This document shows, piece after piece, positions 1 through 8,703 of a stretch of DNA of 64,000 nucleotides (within the stretch, counting starts at the first letter, position 1; each line of letters starts with the position of its first letter). The translations under genes were made by a program, and so were the position numbers. This DNA comes from Gelidibacter maritimus (GTDB lineage Bacteria; Bacteroidota; Bacteroidia; Flavobacteriales; Flavobacteriaceae). The notes beneath the pieces were generated by a model, which saw nothing but the letters and a program-made list of their open reading frames with translations, ran no database searches and had not been told where the DNA came from. The stretch covers positions 1-64,000 of the forward strand of contig NZ_JACGLT010000004.1 of the NCBI RefSeq assembly GCF_014062315.1, read 5' to 3'.

Positions 1-713
1 ACCGTAACATCAGCAGGTACGCCGACAAGGATTGGATCCGTTGAATCGATAACTGTAATAGTCTGCGTATCAGTAGCTGTATTCCCGCCGTTGTCGGTTA
101 CAGTCCATTCACGTACAATAGTTCCGATACCGTCCACGACAGTATTACTGATTTCAGAATAGCTGACCGTAAGTGTCGTATCGCAGTTATCTGTAGCGGT
201 TACTGTAGGTACCGTTGGAATGGCATCACATTCTACCGTAACATCAGCAGGTACTCCAACAAGGGATGGTGGCACATCATCATCAACAGTCACATTAAAA
301 CTACAAGTCAAACCTGTGGCTTCATTATTATTATCACGTTCTTCATAAGTAACAGTTGTTATGCCCACCGGGAAAATATCACCACTACCAAGAGAGGTAA
401 TTAAAATCATACTACCACTAGGAATATCTGTCGTTGGTAAAGTATAGGTAACCACAGCACTACAAGTCCCTGGATCAGCATTTTGAGAAAATGAAGTAGG
501 ACAATTAAAAACAGTCATAGAAGAAGCCTCCCTCCTTGCAAAACTCCTCTCCAAATCCTCATCAATCAGCGTCTTTATAAAAGATTGTTCTAATTGATAT
601 AAAGCATTATGGGGATCACGAATTGAAGTGTTCTCGGCCTTGGTATGGAATGAAGCCCCGGTAATAAGTGTTAGCAAAATCAATTGCAGAACGTAGCGGT
701 AATTTTTTTTCAT
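1..713 (-). CDS. HYR-repeat surface protein, N-terminal part (runs off the window)
   Basis: The reverse strand reads an open frame from ATG at 713 (an in-frame ATG also lies at 719) to the window edge. It begins with a signal peptide (MKKNYRYVLQLILL...), then a spacer of about 45 residues, then HYR-type immunoglobulin-like modules with the typical pieces VTVECDAIPTVP, ATDNCD, VREWTVTDNGGN and DTQTITV. The module repeats at the DNA level: the ACCGTAACATCAGCAGGTAC block occurs at 1 and again at 235, a 234-base (78-residue) period. HYR proteins of Bacteroidetes are usually large exported surface proteins that end in a T9SS sorting domain; that end lies outside the window, so secretion by T9SS is inferred. 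Confidence 0.8.
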   Translation of the reverse strand, partial: MKKNYRYVLQLILLTLITGASFHTKAENTSIRDPHNALYQLEQSFIKTLIDEDLERSFARREASSMTVFNCPTSFSQNADPGTCSAVVTYTLPTTDIPSGSMILITSLGSGDIFPVGITTVTYEERDNNNEATGLTCSFNVTVDDDVPPSLVGVPADVTVECDAIPTVPTVTATDNCDTTLTVSYSEISNTVVDGIGTIVREWTVTDNGGNTATDTQTITVIDSTDPILVGVPADVT

Positions 714-734
714 AATCATAAAATAATGTTAACA

Positions 735-763
735 CAAAAATCCATTCCAACTGTTTTATCAAA
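735..763 (-). promoter_or_regulatory. Possible promoter of the HYR-repeat gene
   Basis: On the minus strand TTTG (760-763) is followed after 17 bases by GATTTTTG (735-742). This is one base from the Bacteroidetes -7 consensus TAnnTTTG at a plausible spacing, just upstream of the start at 713/719. Pattern match only. Confidence 0.25.
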
Positions 764-1296
764 GGAATAGAAAAACGGGAAATGCTTAAATTCACCGCTC
801 AGCGAGGGATATACAAACATAAGTGCATGGAGTAGTCGGAAGAAAAAAACTCGTTGAAATGCTATTATAAACTACAAGTGAATGGATACCTGTTAAACAG
901 TTGTTAATAGAGATGTAATTAATTGAGCGTTAGACGGCTGAAATTGCGAATATGGTGGTCGGAGATTGGCGGTTGTGGGTTGGTGGTGGGTTTTCGGATG
1001 ACTGTTGTGGGGGATGTTGTCGGTTTAAATAATGTGCGGTTGTTGGCCGATTAAGTGCATTGTGTTCTTGGCGTGCAGTCTTGCGACATTTGCGGTAAAC
1101 CTTAAAAAATGATTGTCCAAGGTTCAAAATGTTGTTCAGAGTTTATTTCCCGTCTGCACATCGTTCTACTCGTTCGGTCCCGCCTGTGCTCAGATACCGC
1201 CTATTAAGTTAAATTACACTTCAATATTCGGCGTTCAGCTTTCGATATGCGATATTCAAGATTTAAGGACGGGTCAAGGCTTCTATATACGTTATA

Positions 1297-1351
1297 GATA
1301 GTGCATGGATACGCCATAGATACGCCATGGATAGTGTATGGATAGTGCATG
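1297..1351. repeat. Five-unit 11-bp tandem repeat
   Basis: Five consecutive 11-mers read GATAGTGCATG, GATACGCCATA, GATACGCCATG, GATAGTGTATG and GATAGTGCATG. A sixth, degraded unit (GCTAGCGTCAG) may follow. No coding context. Confidence 0.75.
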
Positions 1352-1477
1352 GCTAGCGTCAGTAGAAAATCGCAATTAAATTCGAATAAAAATATGATGT
1401 GCAATTATCACTGATTGCTATGAGTAATTCGATGCCCTTTTTGTCAGAAATCCATGAGTAATATTTCTTTCCGGCAA

Positions 1478-1600
1478 GAGCTTATCTGCGAAAATCCGCG
1501 TAATCTGCGGGAGAGAATTCGAGTCTTCCAACCGCAGTCTTCGGTCCTCGGTCCTCCGTCATCCATCATTCCAAGTTCAAACCTTTCAATTCCCCGCCTT
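1478..1600. repeat. Single diverged copy of the 48.6-kb intergenic repeat
   Basis: The core at 1486-1512 (CTGCGAAAATCCGCGTAATC, then TGCGGGA) is identical to the core of the third copy of the tandem array near 49.0 kb. Downstream, the 'cgtcatccatcattccaagttcaa' type stretch resembles the array's 'gtcatctgtcatctaaagttcaag' segment, so homology extends past the core. Confidence 0.65.
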
Positions 1601-1765
1601 CGTTTCACTACCCACCTCTACATAACTTTCGGGCCAGTGGACGCGCAGTCAGTTTCAACTTCAACTCCAACCTCAACGTCCCATCCTCTCCGTGAATCTC
1701 CGTGCATTCTTTGCGACACTCTGCGAAACATTTTTCAGGCACACCAATCACACCAATCAAATCCT

Positions 1766-3655
1766 TTATTTTAGGATCAAGAACTCACAACGTCTATTGA
1801 TGGAATGTTCAGCTTCGGTACAGTCATCGCCACAATCCACAAGTGGAACGTGTTTGCCGTAGCCTTTAGAACGTAAGCGTTTGCGGTCAATGCCATTCTC
1901 CACCAAATACTCAAGTGTGGCTGCAGCTCTATTATGCGAAAGGTGAAGGTTGAACAAATCGGACGATCTGTTATCGGTATGCGCTCCTAATTGGATTTCC
2001 ATGCGCGGGTATTTGTTCAGGAGATAAACCAAAATATCCAAAATGCGTTCTGCCTCTGGTTTGATGTCGTATTTCCCGAAATCAAAATAGATATTCTCCA
2101 GTTCAATATAAATATACCCATCATCCTTGGTCACAACAATGTCTTCGGCATCGTCATAAGATTCAATGGAGAGCTCAATATTAAAGGTGATGTTGCCATC
2201 GTCATTGGTGGTAAACTGTTCGGTGGTCGGGATATAAAAATTACGATGTGCCTCAATGGAATAATCCTTGTTGGGTTGGGTGTTGAATATATATTGAGCA
2301 TCTTCACCCACAACCATTTGGTCCACTAAAACATCATTTTCGTCAAATAGAGTAACCGTGGTCCCCGGGAGCAGATCCTTTGAAACTTTATCCTGCACAT
2401 AACCTTCCACTGTAAATTGACGTTCGTTTTCAGTGCGTGTAAAAGCATACAGATTGTCATGGCCCATCCGGTTGGAAGCAAAATAGCCCGTGTCATCATC
2501 TTCTTTGAGCACATACCCAAAGTCGTCCATTTCAGAATTGATGGTTGCACCAAGATTCAAGGGTTTGGAATAGGCATTATTGTAAAATTTACTCACAAAA
2601 AGATCCAATCCGCCCATGCCTTGATGGCCGTCAGAGGCAAAATAAAGAGTGCCTTCTGCGCCCACAAACGGAAACTGTTCTCTATGGGCGGTGTTGATGG
2701 TTTTTCCCAGATTAACGGGTTCACTGTAGCTTTCGTCCACATACCCTTCGAAAGGTTGGATTATATCCACATAAAAAATATCAAATGAGCCTATGGTTCC
2801 TGGCATATCACTTGAAAAATACAATCGTGTGTTTTCAGGATTGAGCACCGGGTGTTGGGTAGAGTAGTGGTCGCTGCTAAAAGGGAGTTCGGTAATGTGG
2901 GTCCAGACGTCATTTACCAATTCTGCTCTATATAATTTAACCGTGGCCACAAGTTCTTCGCCAATATGCACACGATTTTCACTGGTTCTTGAAAAGTACA
3001 TGGTTTTGCCATCCTTGGTAAACGTGGCGTTACTCTCGTGGGTTTTGGTATTGATGTCTTCGGAAAACGGCTGGATATTGACTAGTTTCTTATCCTTGGT
3101 CACTTCGGCTTGATATAAATCTAAATATGGCTGTTTATTCCAACTGAAGATTGGATTTTCACGATTTCTATACGATGAGAACACGACCTTATCGCCATAG
3201 TAAGCAATACCAAAATCGCCCGTTCGTGAGCTTTGGGTCATGATTTGAATCTCGTAATTATACGGCACCAATTGGCTGAGGTTGGTGATGAATTTTTCGG
3301 TATCAACGGCAAAGCCTAAGTATTCACCCATAATTTCATCGGCCTTGGCGTAGTCTTTAACCCCTTTTAAAGCTTGGGCATACCGGAAATAGACCTCTGG
3401 TTTCAGACTGTCTTTATAATGGGTAAACAGCCCTGTGTAAGGGGTTCTTGCCAATTTCATTTCAGAATTGTAATAATAGGAATCGGCGAGGTTTTGAAGC
3501 ACCTCTTGACTTTGACCAAGGGTTTGGTACATTTTTGCGGCCTCAACATACGATTTTTGTGCAAAAAGCTGGTTGGCCTTTTTAATGCTCGGTCGTTGCG
3601 CATGGACCGTCCAAGAGGCAGCAAGTAAACAGAGAAGTAGGCAAACGTTTTTCAT
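1766..3655 (-). CDS. OmpA-family outer membrane protein with PD40 propeller
   Basis: An exported protein of about 629 residues. I chose the ATG at 3655 because it gives a clean signal peptide (MKNVCLLLCLLAASWTVHAQ) and starts 10 bases after the preceding gene; an ATG at 3691 is in frame but overlaps that gene. The order is: signal peptide, TPR-like helical segment, PD40/WD40-like propeller repeats (for example KTMYFSRTSEN, TRLYFSSDMPG, GTLYFASDGHQGMGGLDLF), a carboxypeptidase-regulatory-like beta domain, and a C-terminal OmpA peptidoglycan-binding domain (YFDFGKYDIKPEA ... HTDNRSSDLFN ... LSHNRAAATLEYLV ... RLRSKGYGK). It is the last gene of the LysM/adhesin/PorP/OmpA cluster. In this family the OmpA end holds the peptidoglycan while the propeller likely contacts outer-membrane partners. 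A specific T9SS role is inferred from its neighbours. Confidence 0.88.
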   Translation of the reverse strand: MKNVCLLLCLLAASWTVHAQRPSIKKANQLFAQKSYVEAAKMYQTLGQSQEVLQNLADSYYYNSEMKLARTPYTGLFTHYKDSLKPEVYFRYAQALKGVKDYAKADEIMGEYLGFAVDTEKFITNLSQLVPYNYEIQIMTQSSRTGDFGIAYYGDKVVFSSYRNRENPIFSWNKQPYLDLYQAEVTKDKKLVNIQPFSEDINTKTHESNATFTKDGKTMYFSRTSENRVHIGEELVATVKLYRAELVNDVWTHITELPFSSDHYSTQHPVLNPENTRLYFSSDMPGTIGSFDIFYVDIIQPFEGYVDESYSEPVNLGKTINTAHREQFPFVGAEGTLYFASDGHQGMGGLDLFVSKFYNNAYSKPLNLGATINSEMDDFGYVLKEDDDTGYFASNRMGHDNLYAFTRTENERQFTVEGYVQDKVSKDLLPGTTVTLFDENDVLVDQMVVGEDAQYIFNTQPNKDYSIEAHRNFYIPTTEQFTTNDDGNITFNIELSIESYDDAEDIVVTKDDGYIYIELENIYFDFGKYDIKPEAERILDILVYLLNKYPRMEIQLGAHTDNRSSDLFNLHLSHNRAAATLEYLVENGIDRKRLRSKGYGKHVPLVDCGDDCTEAEHSINRRCEFLILK

Positions 3656-3665
3656 AGCTAATATT

Positions 3666-4607
3666 TTAGAAAAATCTTGGCGATTTATCATATCCTTTCG
3701 GGGTTCCTAATCTATTGATGTCAAATAAAATCATAATTTCATGCGATCCTGAATTGAATTTCCCCAAATTGGAAAGGGTATAGTCGTAAGCATAGCCAAT
3801 CCGTAGCGATGGGTTAATCCGGAAGTTGACCAATCCCGATACCGCATCATCAAGACGATAGCCTGCGCCAACCTCAAGCATATTATTGAACAGTACGTTG
3901 GCCGTTAGGTCAACCGATACTGGTGCGCCAGATACCGCTTTGGTCATAAAGGCCGGCTTTAATTTTAAGTTCTCATTGATATCAAACACATAACCGCCGG
4001 TCAGAAAAAAGTGCATCTCTTCAACACCGTTGGCTACAATGCCACTATTATTTTCAAGATGTTTAGAGTTCAAAAGGTTGGGTGCTGAAAGTCCGACGTA
4101 ATAATTGTCCCCAAATAAGTATGCTCCTGCGCCAATATTTGGGAATGTTTTACTCAGGTTATTGGCAAATGCGGGGTCTGGCAAGACGTCAGAATAGATA
4201 AAGCCATCAAAATTGGTGTTGAAAAAAGTGGCACCCGCCTTAACCCCCAATGATAGTTTGGTGGCGTTGCCCAGGTTCAGGATATAGGCGAAATCGGCAT
4301 AGACGTTGGTTTCGTTCACCACATCACCAATTTGATCGTTGACCACCGAGAGGCCTACCTGAATTTTTTCCTGCAACGGGACGTGGGCAAAAAAGGTACC
4401 CGTGGTTGGTCCGCCAACGGAACCCACCCATTGTGCGCGGTACAAAGCGCCCAAATTGATGTCGTTTCCTTCAGTAGCATACGCAGGATTGATGACACTC
4501 ATATTGTACATATAATGGGTGTACTGAGGGTCTTGTTGCGCCATAGTGGATATCCCTGCCATGAGCAGCAAACCGAGGATTGTATATTTTAAACGTTTAA
4601 TTATCAT
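3666..4607 (-). CDS. PorP/SprF family type IX secretion membrane protein
   Basis: A 313-residue protein with a signal peptide (MIIKRLKYTILGLLLMAGISTMAQ) followed at once by the family hallmark QDPQYTHYMYNMSVINPAYA. The body is a beta-rich outer-membrane barrel (GALYRAQWVG, VSVVNDQIG-like strands, IGYAYDYTLS near the end). PorP/SprF proteins sit in the outer membrane and are needed for secretion or attachment of large type B cargo; in Flavobacterium johnsoniae SprF serves SprB. Here it lies 17 bases downstream of a type B sorting-domain adhesin on the same strand, which suggests a cognate pair. Confidence 0.92.
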   Translation of the reverse strand: MIIKRLKYTILGLLLMAGISTMAQQDPQYTHYMYNMSVINPAYATEGNDINLGALYRAQWVGSVGGPTTGTFFAHVPLQEKIQVGLSVVNDQIGDVVNETNVYADFAYILNLGNATKLSLGVKAGATFFNTNFDGFIYSDVLPDPAFANNLSKTFPNIGAGAYLFGDNYYVGLSAPNLLNSKHLENNSGIVANGVEEMHFFLTGGYVFDINENLKLKPAFMTKAVSGAPVSVDLTANVLFNNMLEVGAGYRLDDAVSGLVNFRINPSLRIGYAYDYTLSNLGKFNSGSHEIMILFDINRLGTPKGYDKSPRFF

Positions 4608-4624
4608 AGATACCTTTATTCAGA

Positions 4625-7600
4625 TTACCTGCTCAGGTAGACTCTACCTTGTATCGTTTTATTGTTAGTGTCTTTGAGTTCCAGAATATAAAAATAGACC
4701 CCTACCGGCAATTCACCATTGCCAACTTCCCGTCCTTGATTGGAGGTGCCATCCCAATCTGGCGTATTGTTGTCGCCTTTAAAAAGGATGTTGCCGTAAC
4801 GGTTATAAATTTGTAATTTGAAATTCGGATACAGCCCTCTTAGGTTTATAATCACAAACTCATCATTGATGGTATCGCCATTTGGACTAAAGCCATCGGG
4901 AATAATAATTTCTAAAGGTTCGCAACTATCAATACTAATGGTTGCCGCCAATCGGATACCAGTGGTACAGCCGTTAGTGGTGCTATTTTCCGCGTAATAG
5001 GTGTTGCCGTCCACTAATGGCGTGTCTTCAGGGTAGGGATTGCCATTTTCTAAAGCATCATACCACGTGATGTTTTCGGCGTTGGTTAAATTACTAGTTA
5101 AATCGGCAATGGTTGGCGCAGCGTCATCGCAAAAGGATGCGCCATCTTCAATTAATTGTGGGGTTGGTGCTTGTTCTACATTGAAATCTACCGTTGGAAG
5201 CGTGCCGGAGGCGGTACCGCAATTGGTTACCGGATCCAATAGGTTTAAAATGGTGAAGGTTGTTGTTCCCGCCGTTGTTAATTCCGATGCCGGTAGATTA
5301 ATGATCGTACTGCCATTAGCGATAGTAACGTTAATGGTTTGCTCAGTCACGTTGGCTCCGGATAGCGCATAGTTAAGACTGTAATTGCCGTCATTAAGTT
5401 GACTTGCATCCGATAAGGTGATGTCAAGCGCCTCATCCAAACAGATGGTATCTGCAGTTAAGCTGAGTCCGCTGATGTCTGGTTGTGGTATCAGCGCCAC
5501 AATTACTGTTGCTGAAACCGTGCCACAGATGGTGGTTACCGAATAGGTGTAAGACCCCGGAGCATCTTGCGTTGGATCAAAAACACCGGTACCACTTGAC
5601 AATGCAGGCGTCCATGTGCCACCAGCGTCTGGAGTGCCGCCAAGACTGTCGATAAGGTCTTGGGGCGCATCGTTGGTGCAAATTGCCAATCGGCCATTGG
5701 AACCCGCTTCTGGAACTTGTGCGATGGTAACGGTTACGGTTGCTGTGGCATCACTACAAGGAGTCATTCCTGCAACAGTATAGGTATATGTGCCGGCGAC
5801 ATCTTGAGATGGGTCAAATATACCCGTTCCGCTTGCCAATGCTGGTGACCAGGTGCCACCCGATTCTGGATTGCCACCTAAGCTGTTGAATAAATCTTCT
5901 GGAGCGCTTTCTACACATAAAGCTAAACTGCCGTTCGTGCCAGGATCTGCTTCAGGGTTAATGCTGACTTCGACGGTTGCAGAGGCTTCTCCACAAGGTG
6001 CTACGCCCTGTACGGTATAAGTATAGATGCCTGCTGTATCTTGCGTTGGATCAAAAACACCCGTGCCACTGGCCAATGCGGGCGACCAAACACCTCCAGT
6101 TTTAGGAGTTCCTCCCAAACTATCAAAAAGGTCTTGGGAAGTGTCATTGCTGCATAATACCAAACTACCGTCAGTTCCAGCATCCGATAACTCGCTAATA
6201 GACACCGTAACCGTTGCGGTGGCATCGCCGCAAGGTGAAATTCCAACAATGGTATAGGTATAAACGCCTTCCGCATCTTTCGTCGGGTCAAAAATCCCTG
6301 TGCCACTTGCCAGTGCTGGCGACCAGGTGCCACCCGCTTGTGGATTGCCGCCCAAACTATCAAATAAATTCTCAGGTGCACTGTTCATACAAAGGGTTAG
6401 GCTCCCATTGGTTCCAGGTTCAACCCCAGGATTAACGGTAACTTCTACTATTGCCGAAGCTGCGCCACAAGGAGCTGCGCCTTGGACAGTATAGGTATAG
6501 ATGCCTGCTGTATCCTGCGAGGGATCAAAAACACCGGTGCCACTTGCCAATGCTGGCGACCAAACACCTCCAGCATCCGGACTGCCACCTAAACTTTCAA
6601 AAAGATCTTGCGGAGCATCATGGCTACATAAAATAAGGGTGGCGTCGGTTCCTGGATTGGGCAACGGATTGACGGTTACGGTAACGGTTGCTGTGGCATC
6701 AGCGCAAGGCGCAACTCCAGAAACCTTATAAGTGTAAACGCCTGCCGTATCTTGCGTCGGGTCAAAAACACCCGTACCACTGGCCAATGCTGGCGACCAG
6801 GTGCCTCCAGTTTCTGGTGTGCCACCCAAGCTGTCAAATAAATCTTCAGGGGCACTATCAATACAGAGCGCTAAAGTCCCATCTATTCCAGGCGCTGCTT
6901 CGGGGTTGATGGTAACAGTTACCGTTGACGATACCGTCCCACATGGAGCAGGGCCTTGAAGCGTATAGGTGTAAACGCCTGCGGTATCTTGCGACGGATC
7001 AAAGACACCGGTGCCACTTGCCAGGGCAGGCGACCAAGTACCTCCAGTTTCGGGTGTGCCTCCTAAGCTGTCAAACAGATCGACAGTGGCATCATTGCTA
7101 CATAAGATCAAATTGCCATTTGTACCAGGATCGGGTGGCGGAATTGTGGTGACGGTAACCGTTGCTGTGGCAGGACCACAAGGTGAAATTCCGGTAACGG
7201 TATAGGTATACACACCATCTGCATCTTGCGATGGATCAAAAATTCCTGTTCCACTTGCTAGTGCTGGTGTCCAAGTGCCACCTGATTGTGGTGACCCTCC
7301 TAAACTGTCAAATAAATTCGTGGGTGGACTATCAAAACAAAGCGTTAAGTCGCCGTTAGTTCCTGGATCAACTTCAGGGTTGACCGATACTTCTACTGTG
7401 GCAGTAACATCGCCACAAGGTGGAACACCCTGAACGGTGTAGGTATAGGTGCCTGCGGTATCTTGAGCGGGATCAAAAACCCCAGTGCCACTTGCCAAAG
7501 CAGGAGTCCAAAAACCACCAGGTTCCGGCGTACCTTGTAAACTGTCAAAAAGATCTTGTGGGGCATCGCTGCTACATAATATCAAGGAACCGTCCATACC

Positions 7601-8665
7601 GGGATTAGGCCCTTCAATAACGAAGATACTAATGGTGGCGACGCTGGTAGGACAATCCTCAGAACTGACCGAATAACTGAAAACATAAGGACTGGCAGCG
7701 GAGCTCATGGAAGTTACATCAACTGTTCCTGTTGTGCCGTTGGTAGTTGGCAAAGGGCCGGACCAAACACCATTGGTGTCTGGGGTTCCTAAAAGGGCGT
7801 CAAATAAATTAATTGATCCGGTACTGGTCAATCCGGATTCGCAAATTTCCATTTCACCATTGCTACCTGCATCGTTTGGTTCGGCAATTTCAACCGTCAC
7901 TTCAAAACGCTCTAAGCTTTCACAAGGAAGGTCGCGGGTAGTGGCGAAATAACTTTCACCATCCACCAAAGGCGTTGAAGGGTCTAACGGCGATCCTGAC
8001 GAAAGGGTGCTATACCAATTATTGTTTCCTGAGGCTACTAAATCGGCAACGGTAGGTTGTATGTCACCACAAAATATTTGATGCGCTTCGCCTGTGGGTA
8101 CAGGTACCAAACCAACGTTCACAAAAACAGAAAGTCGTGACGTTCTACAGCCTGTATCCGGATTGGATTGATTGACGTAATAAACGGTGCTATCCACTAA
8201 ATTGGTGCTCGGATCAAGCGGTGTACCACCAGTGGCCTGGCTATACCATTGGAGATCGTTTCCTATAGCGTATAAGTCGGCAATGGTAGCTTCTGACGGG
8301 TCGTCAACACATACCCCCTGAAAACCCAGTCCAAAAGGGACGCCGTATATAACAATGTTTACAGGTTGGCGTGAGCCACAAGTTCCAGAACTGTCATCAG
8401 CATAATACGTATTGCCATTGACAAGACCCACAGTATTTGAAAGGGGGGTTGTTGATGTGCTGGTCTCATACCATCTGATGCCGCCACCATTATCAGTAGC
8501 TACAAGATCAGATATCTTAGGTGCTTCAATATCACAAAAGCTTTGCGTCGGATTGGTGACCGTCGGACATTGACCAAATGAATGTAAGCTAACGCCAATA
8601 AAACAAATGAAGGCAACTAAAAGTTGTGTATAAAGATTGGCTTTTGTAATTTTTCTCATAAGCAT
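4625..8665 (-). CDS. Giant repeat adhesin with gliding-motility-type (CHU_C, type B) C-terminal domain
   Basis: A 1346-residue exported protein; starts at 8665 and 8659 are both possible before the signal peptide. The first ~270 residues hold Ig-like CHU_C-associated modules (GNTYYADDSSGTCG, STVYYVNQSN). From about residue 280 to 1050 there is an array of one divergent and nine close repeats of 77-80 residues, each with LFDSLGG, a PALASGTGVFDP core and a TYTYTV strand. A Glu/Asp-rich Ig-like stretch and the type B T9SS sorting domain follow (FSPNGDTINDEFVI ... YNRYGNILFKG ... LPVGVYFYILEL). Such proteins are exported by T9SS and shown on the surface as adhesins. The array has a two-unit higher-order period, described under findings. 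Confidence 0.92.
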   Translation of the reverse strand: MLMRKITKANLYTQLLVAFICFIGVSLHSFGQCPTVTNPTQSFCDIEAPKISDLVATDNGGGIRWYETSTSTTPLSNTVGLVNGNTYYADDSSGTCGSRQPVNIVIYGVPFGLGFQGVCVDDPSEATIADLYAIGNDLQWYSQATGGTPLDPSTNLVDSTVYYVNQSNPDTGCRTSRLSVFVNVGLVPVPTGEAHQIFCGDIQPTVADLVASGNNNWYSTLSSGSPLDPSTPLVDGESYFATTRDLPCESLERFEVTVEIAEPNDAGSNGEMEICESGLTSTGSINLFDALLGTPDTNGVWSGPLPTTNGTTGTVDVTSMSSAASPYVFSYSVSSEDCPTSVATISIFVIEGPNPGMDGSLILCSSDAPQDLFDSLQGTPEPGGFWTPALASGTGVFDPAQDTAGTYTYTVQGVPPCGDVTATVEVSVNPEVDPGTNGDLTLCFDSPPTNLFDSLGGSPQSGGTWTPALASGTGIFDPSQDADGVYTYTVTGISPCGPATATVTVTTIPPPDPGTNGNLILCSNDATVDLFDSLGGTPETGGTWSPALASGTGVFDPSQDTAGVYTYTLQGPAPCGTVSSTVTVTINPEAAPGIDGTLALCIDSAPEDLFDSLGGTPETGGTWSPALASGTGVFDPTQDTAGVYTYKVSGVAPCADATATVTVTVNPLPNPGTDATLILCSHDAPQDLFESLGGSPDAGGVWSPALASGTGVFDPSQDTAGIYTYTVQGAAPCGAASAIVEVTVNPGVEPGTNGSLTLCMNSAPENLFDSLGGNPQAGGTWSPALASGTGIFDPTKDAEGVYTYTIVGISPCGDATATVTVSISELSDAGTDGSLVLCSNDTSQDLFDSLGGTPKTGGVWSPALASGTGVFDPTQDTAGIYTYTVQGVAPCGEASATVEVSINPEADPGTNGSLALCVESAPEDLFNSLGGNPESGGTWSPALASGTGIFDPSQDVAGTYTYTVAGMTPCSDATATVTVTIAQVPEAGSNGRLAICTNDAPQDLIDSLGGTPDAGGTWTPALSSGTGVFDPTQDAPGSYTYSVTTICGTVSATVIVALIPQPDISGLSLTADTICLDEALDITLSDASQLNDGNYSLNYALSGANVTEQTINVTIANGSTIINLPASELTTAGTTTFTILNLLDPVTNCGTASGTLPTVDFNVEQAPTPQLIEDGASFCDDAAPTIADLTSNLTNAENITWYDALENGNPYPEDTPLVDGNTYYAENSTTNGCTTGIRLAATISIDSCEPLEIIIPDGFSPNGDTINDEFVIINLRGLYPNFKLQIYNRYGNILFKGDNNTPDWDGTSNQGREVGNGELPVGVYFYILELKDTNNKTIQGRVYLSR
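5490..7860 (-). repeat. Coding tandem array, ~235-bp unit organised as A/B dimers
   Basis: Ten units inside the adhesin gene. Units 2, 4, 6, 8 and 10 carry an LC-S/T-x-D-APQD-L type entry and exit with V-E/T-V-x-NPE; units 3, 5, 7 and 9 carry LC-x-x-SAPE-D/N-L and exit with ATATVTV. Growth by duplication of a ~470-bp dimer is the simplest explanation. Confidence 0.8.
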
Positions 8666-8703
8666 AAAAGGCGATTCACTAAATCAAAACCAGGTCTTTA
8701 AAA

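Larger units (their letters stand above)
720..1765. other. 1-kb gene-free region holding dispersed and tandem repeats
   Basis: This lies between two minus-strand genes. No ORF in it looks like a real protein. It contains an 11-bp tandem array (1297-1351) and one copy of the element that is tandemly amplified at 48.6-49.3 kb (core at 1486-1512). At 1681-1730 there is a 'ctccgtgaatctccgtgc' type stretch of the kind seen again, inverted, at 23.64-23.69 kb. Composition is patchy, which suggests accumulated intergenic repeat debris. Confidence 0.7.

Noticed and set aside
1454-1774. 106-codon ORF in the 1-kb intergenic island
   Set aside because: It translates the dispersed repeat and runs into the OmpA gene's 3' end.
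5000-7950. Many plus-strand ORFs opposite the adhesin repeats
   Set aside because: They are antisense shadows of the repeat array with the same period; the minus-strand frame is a complete, recognisable protein.
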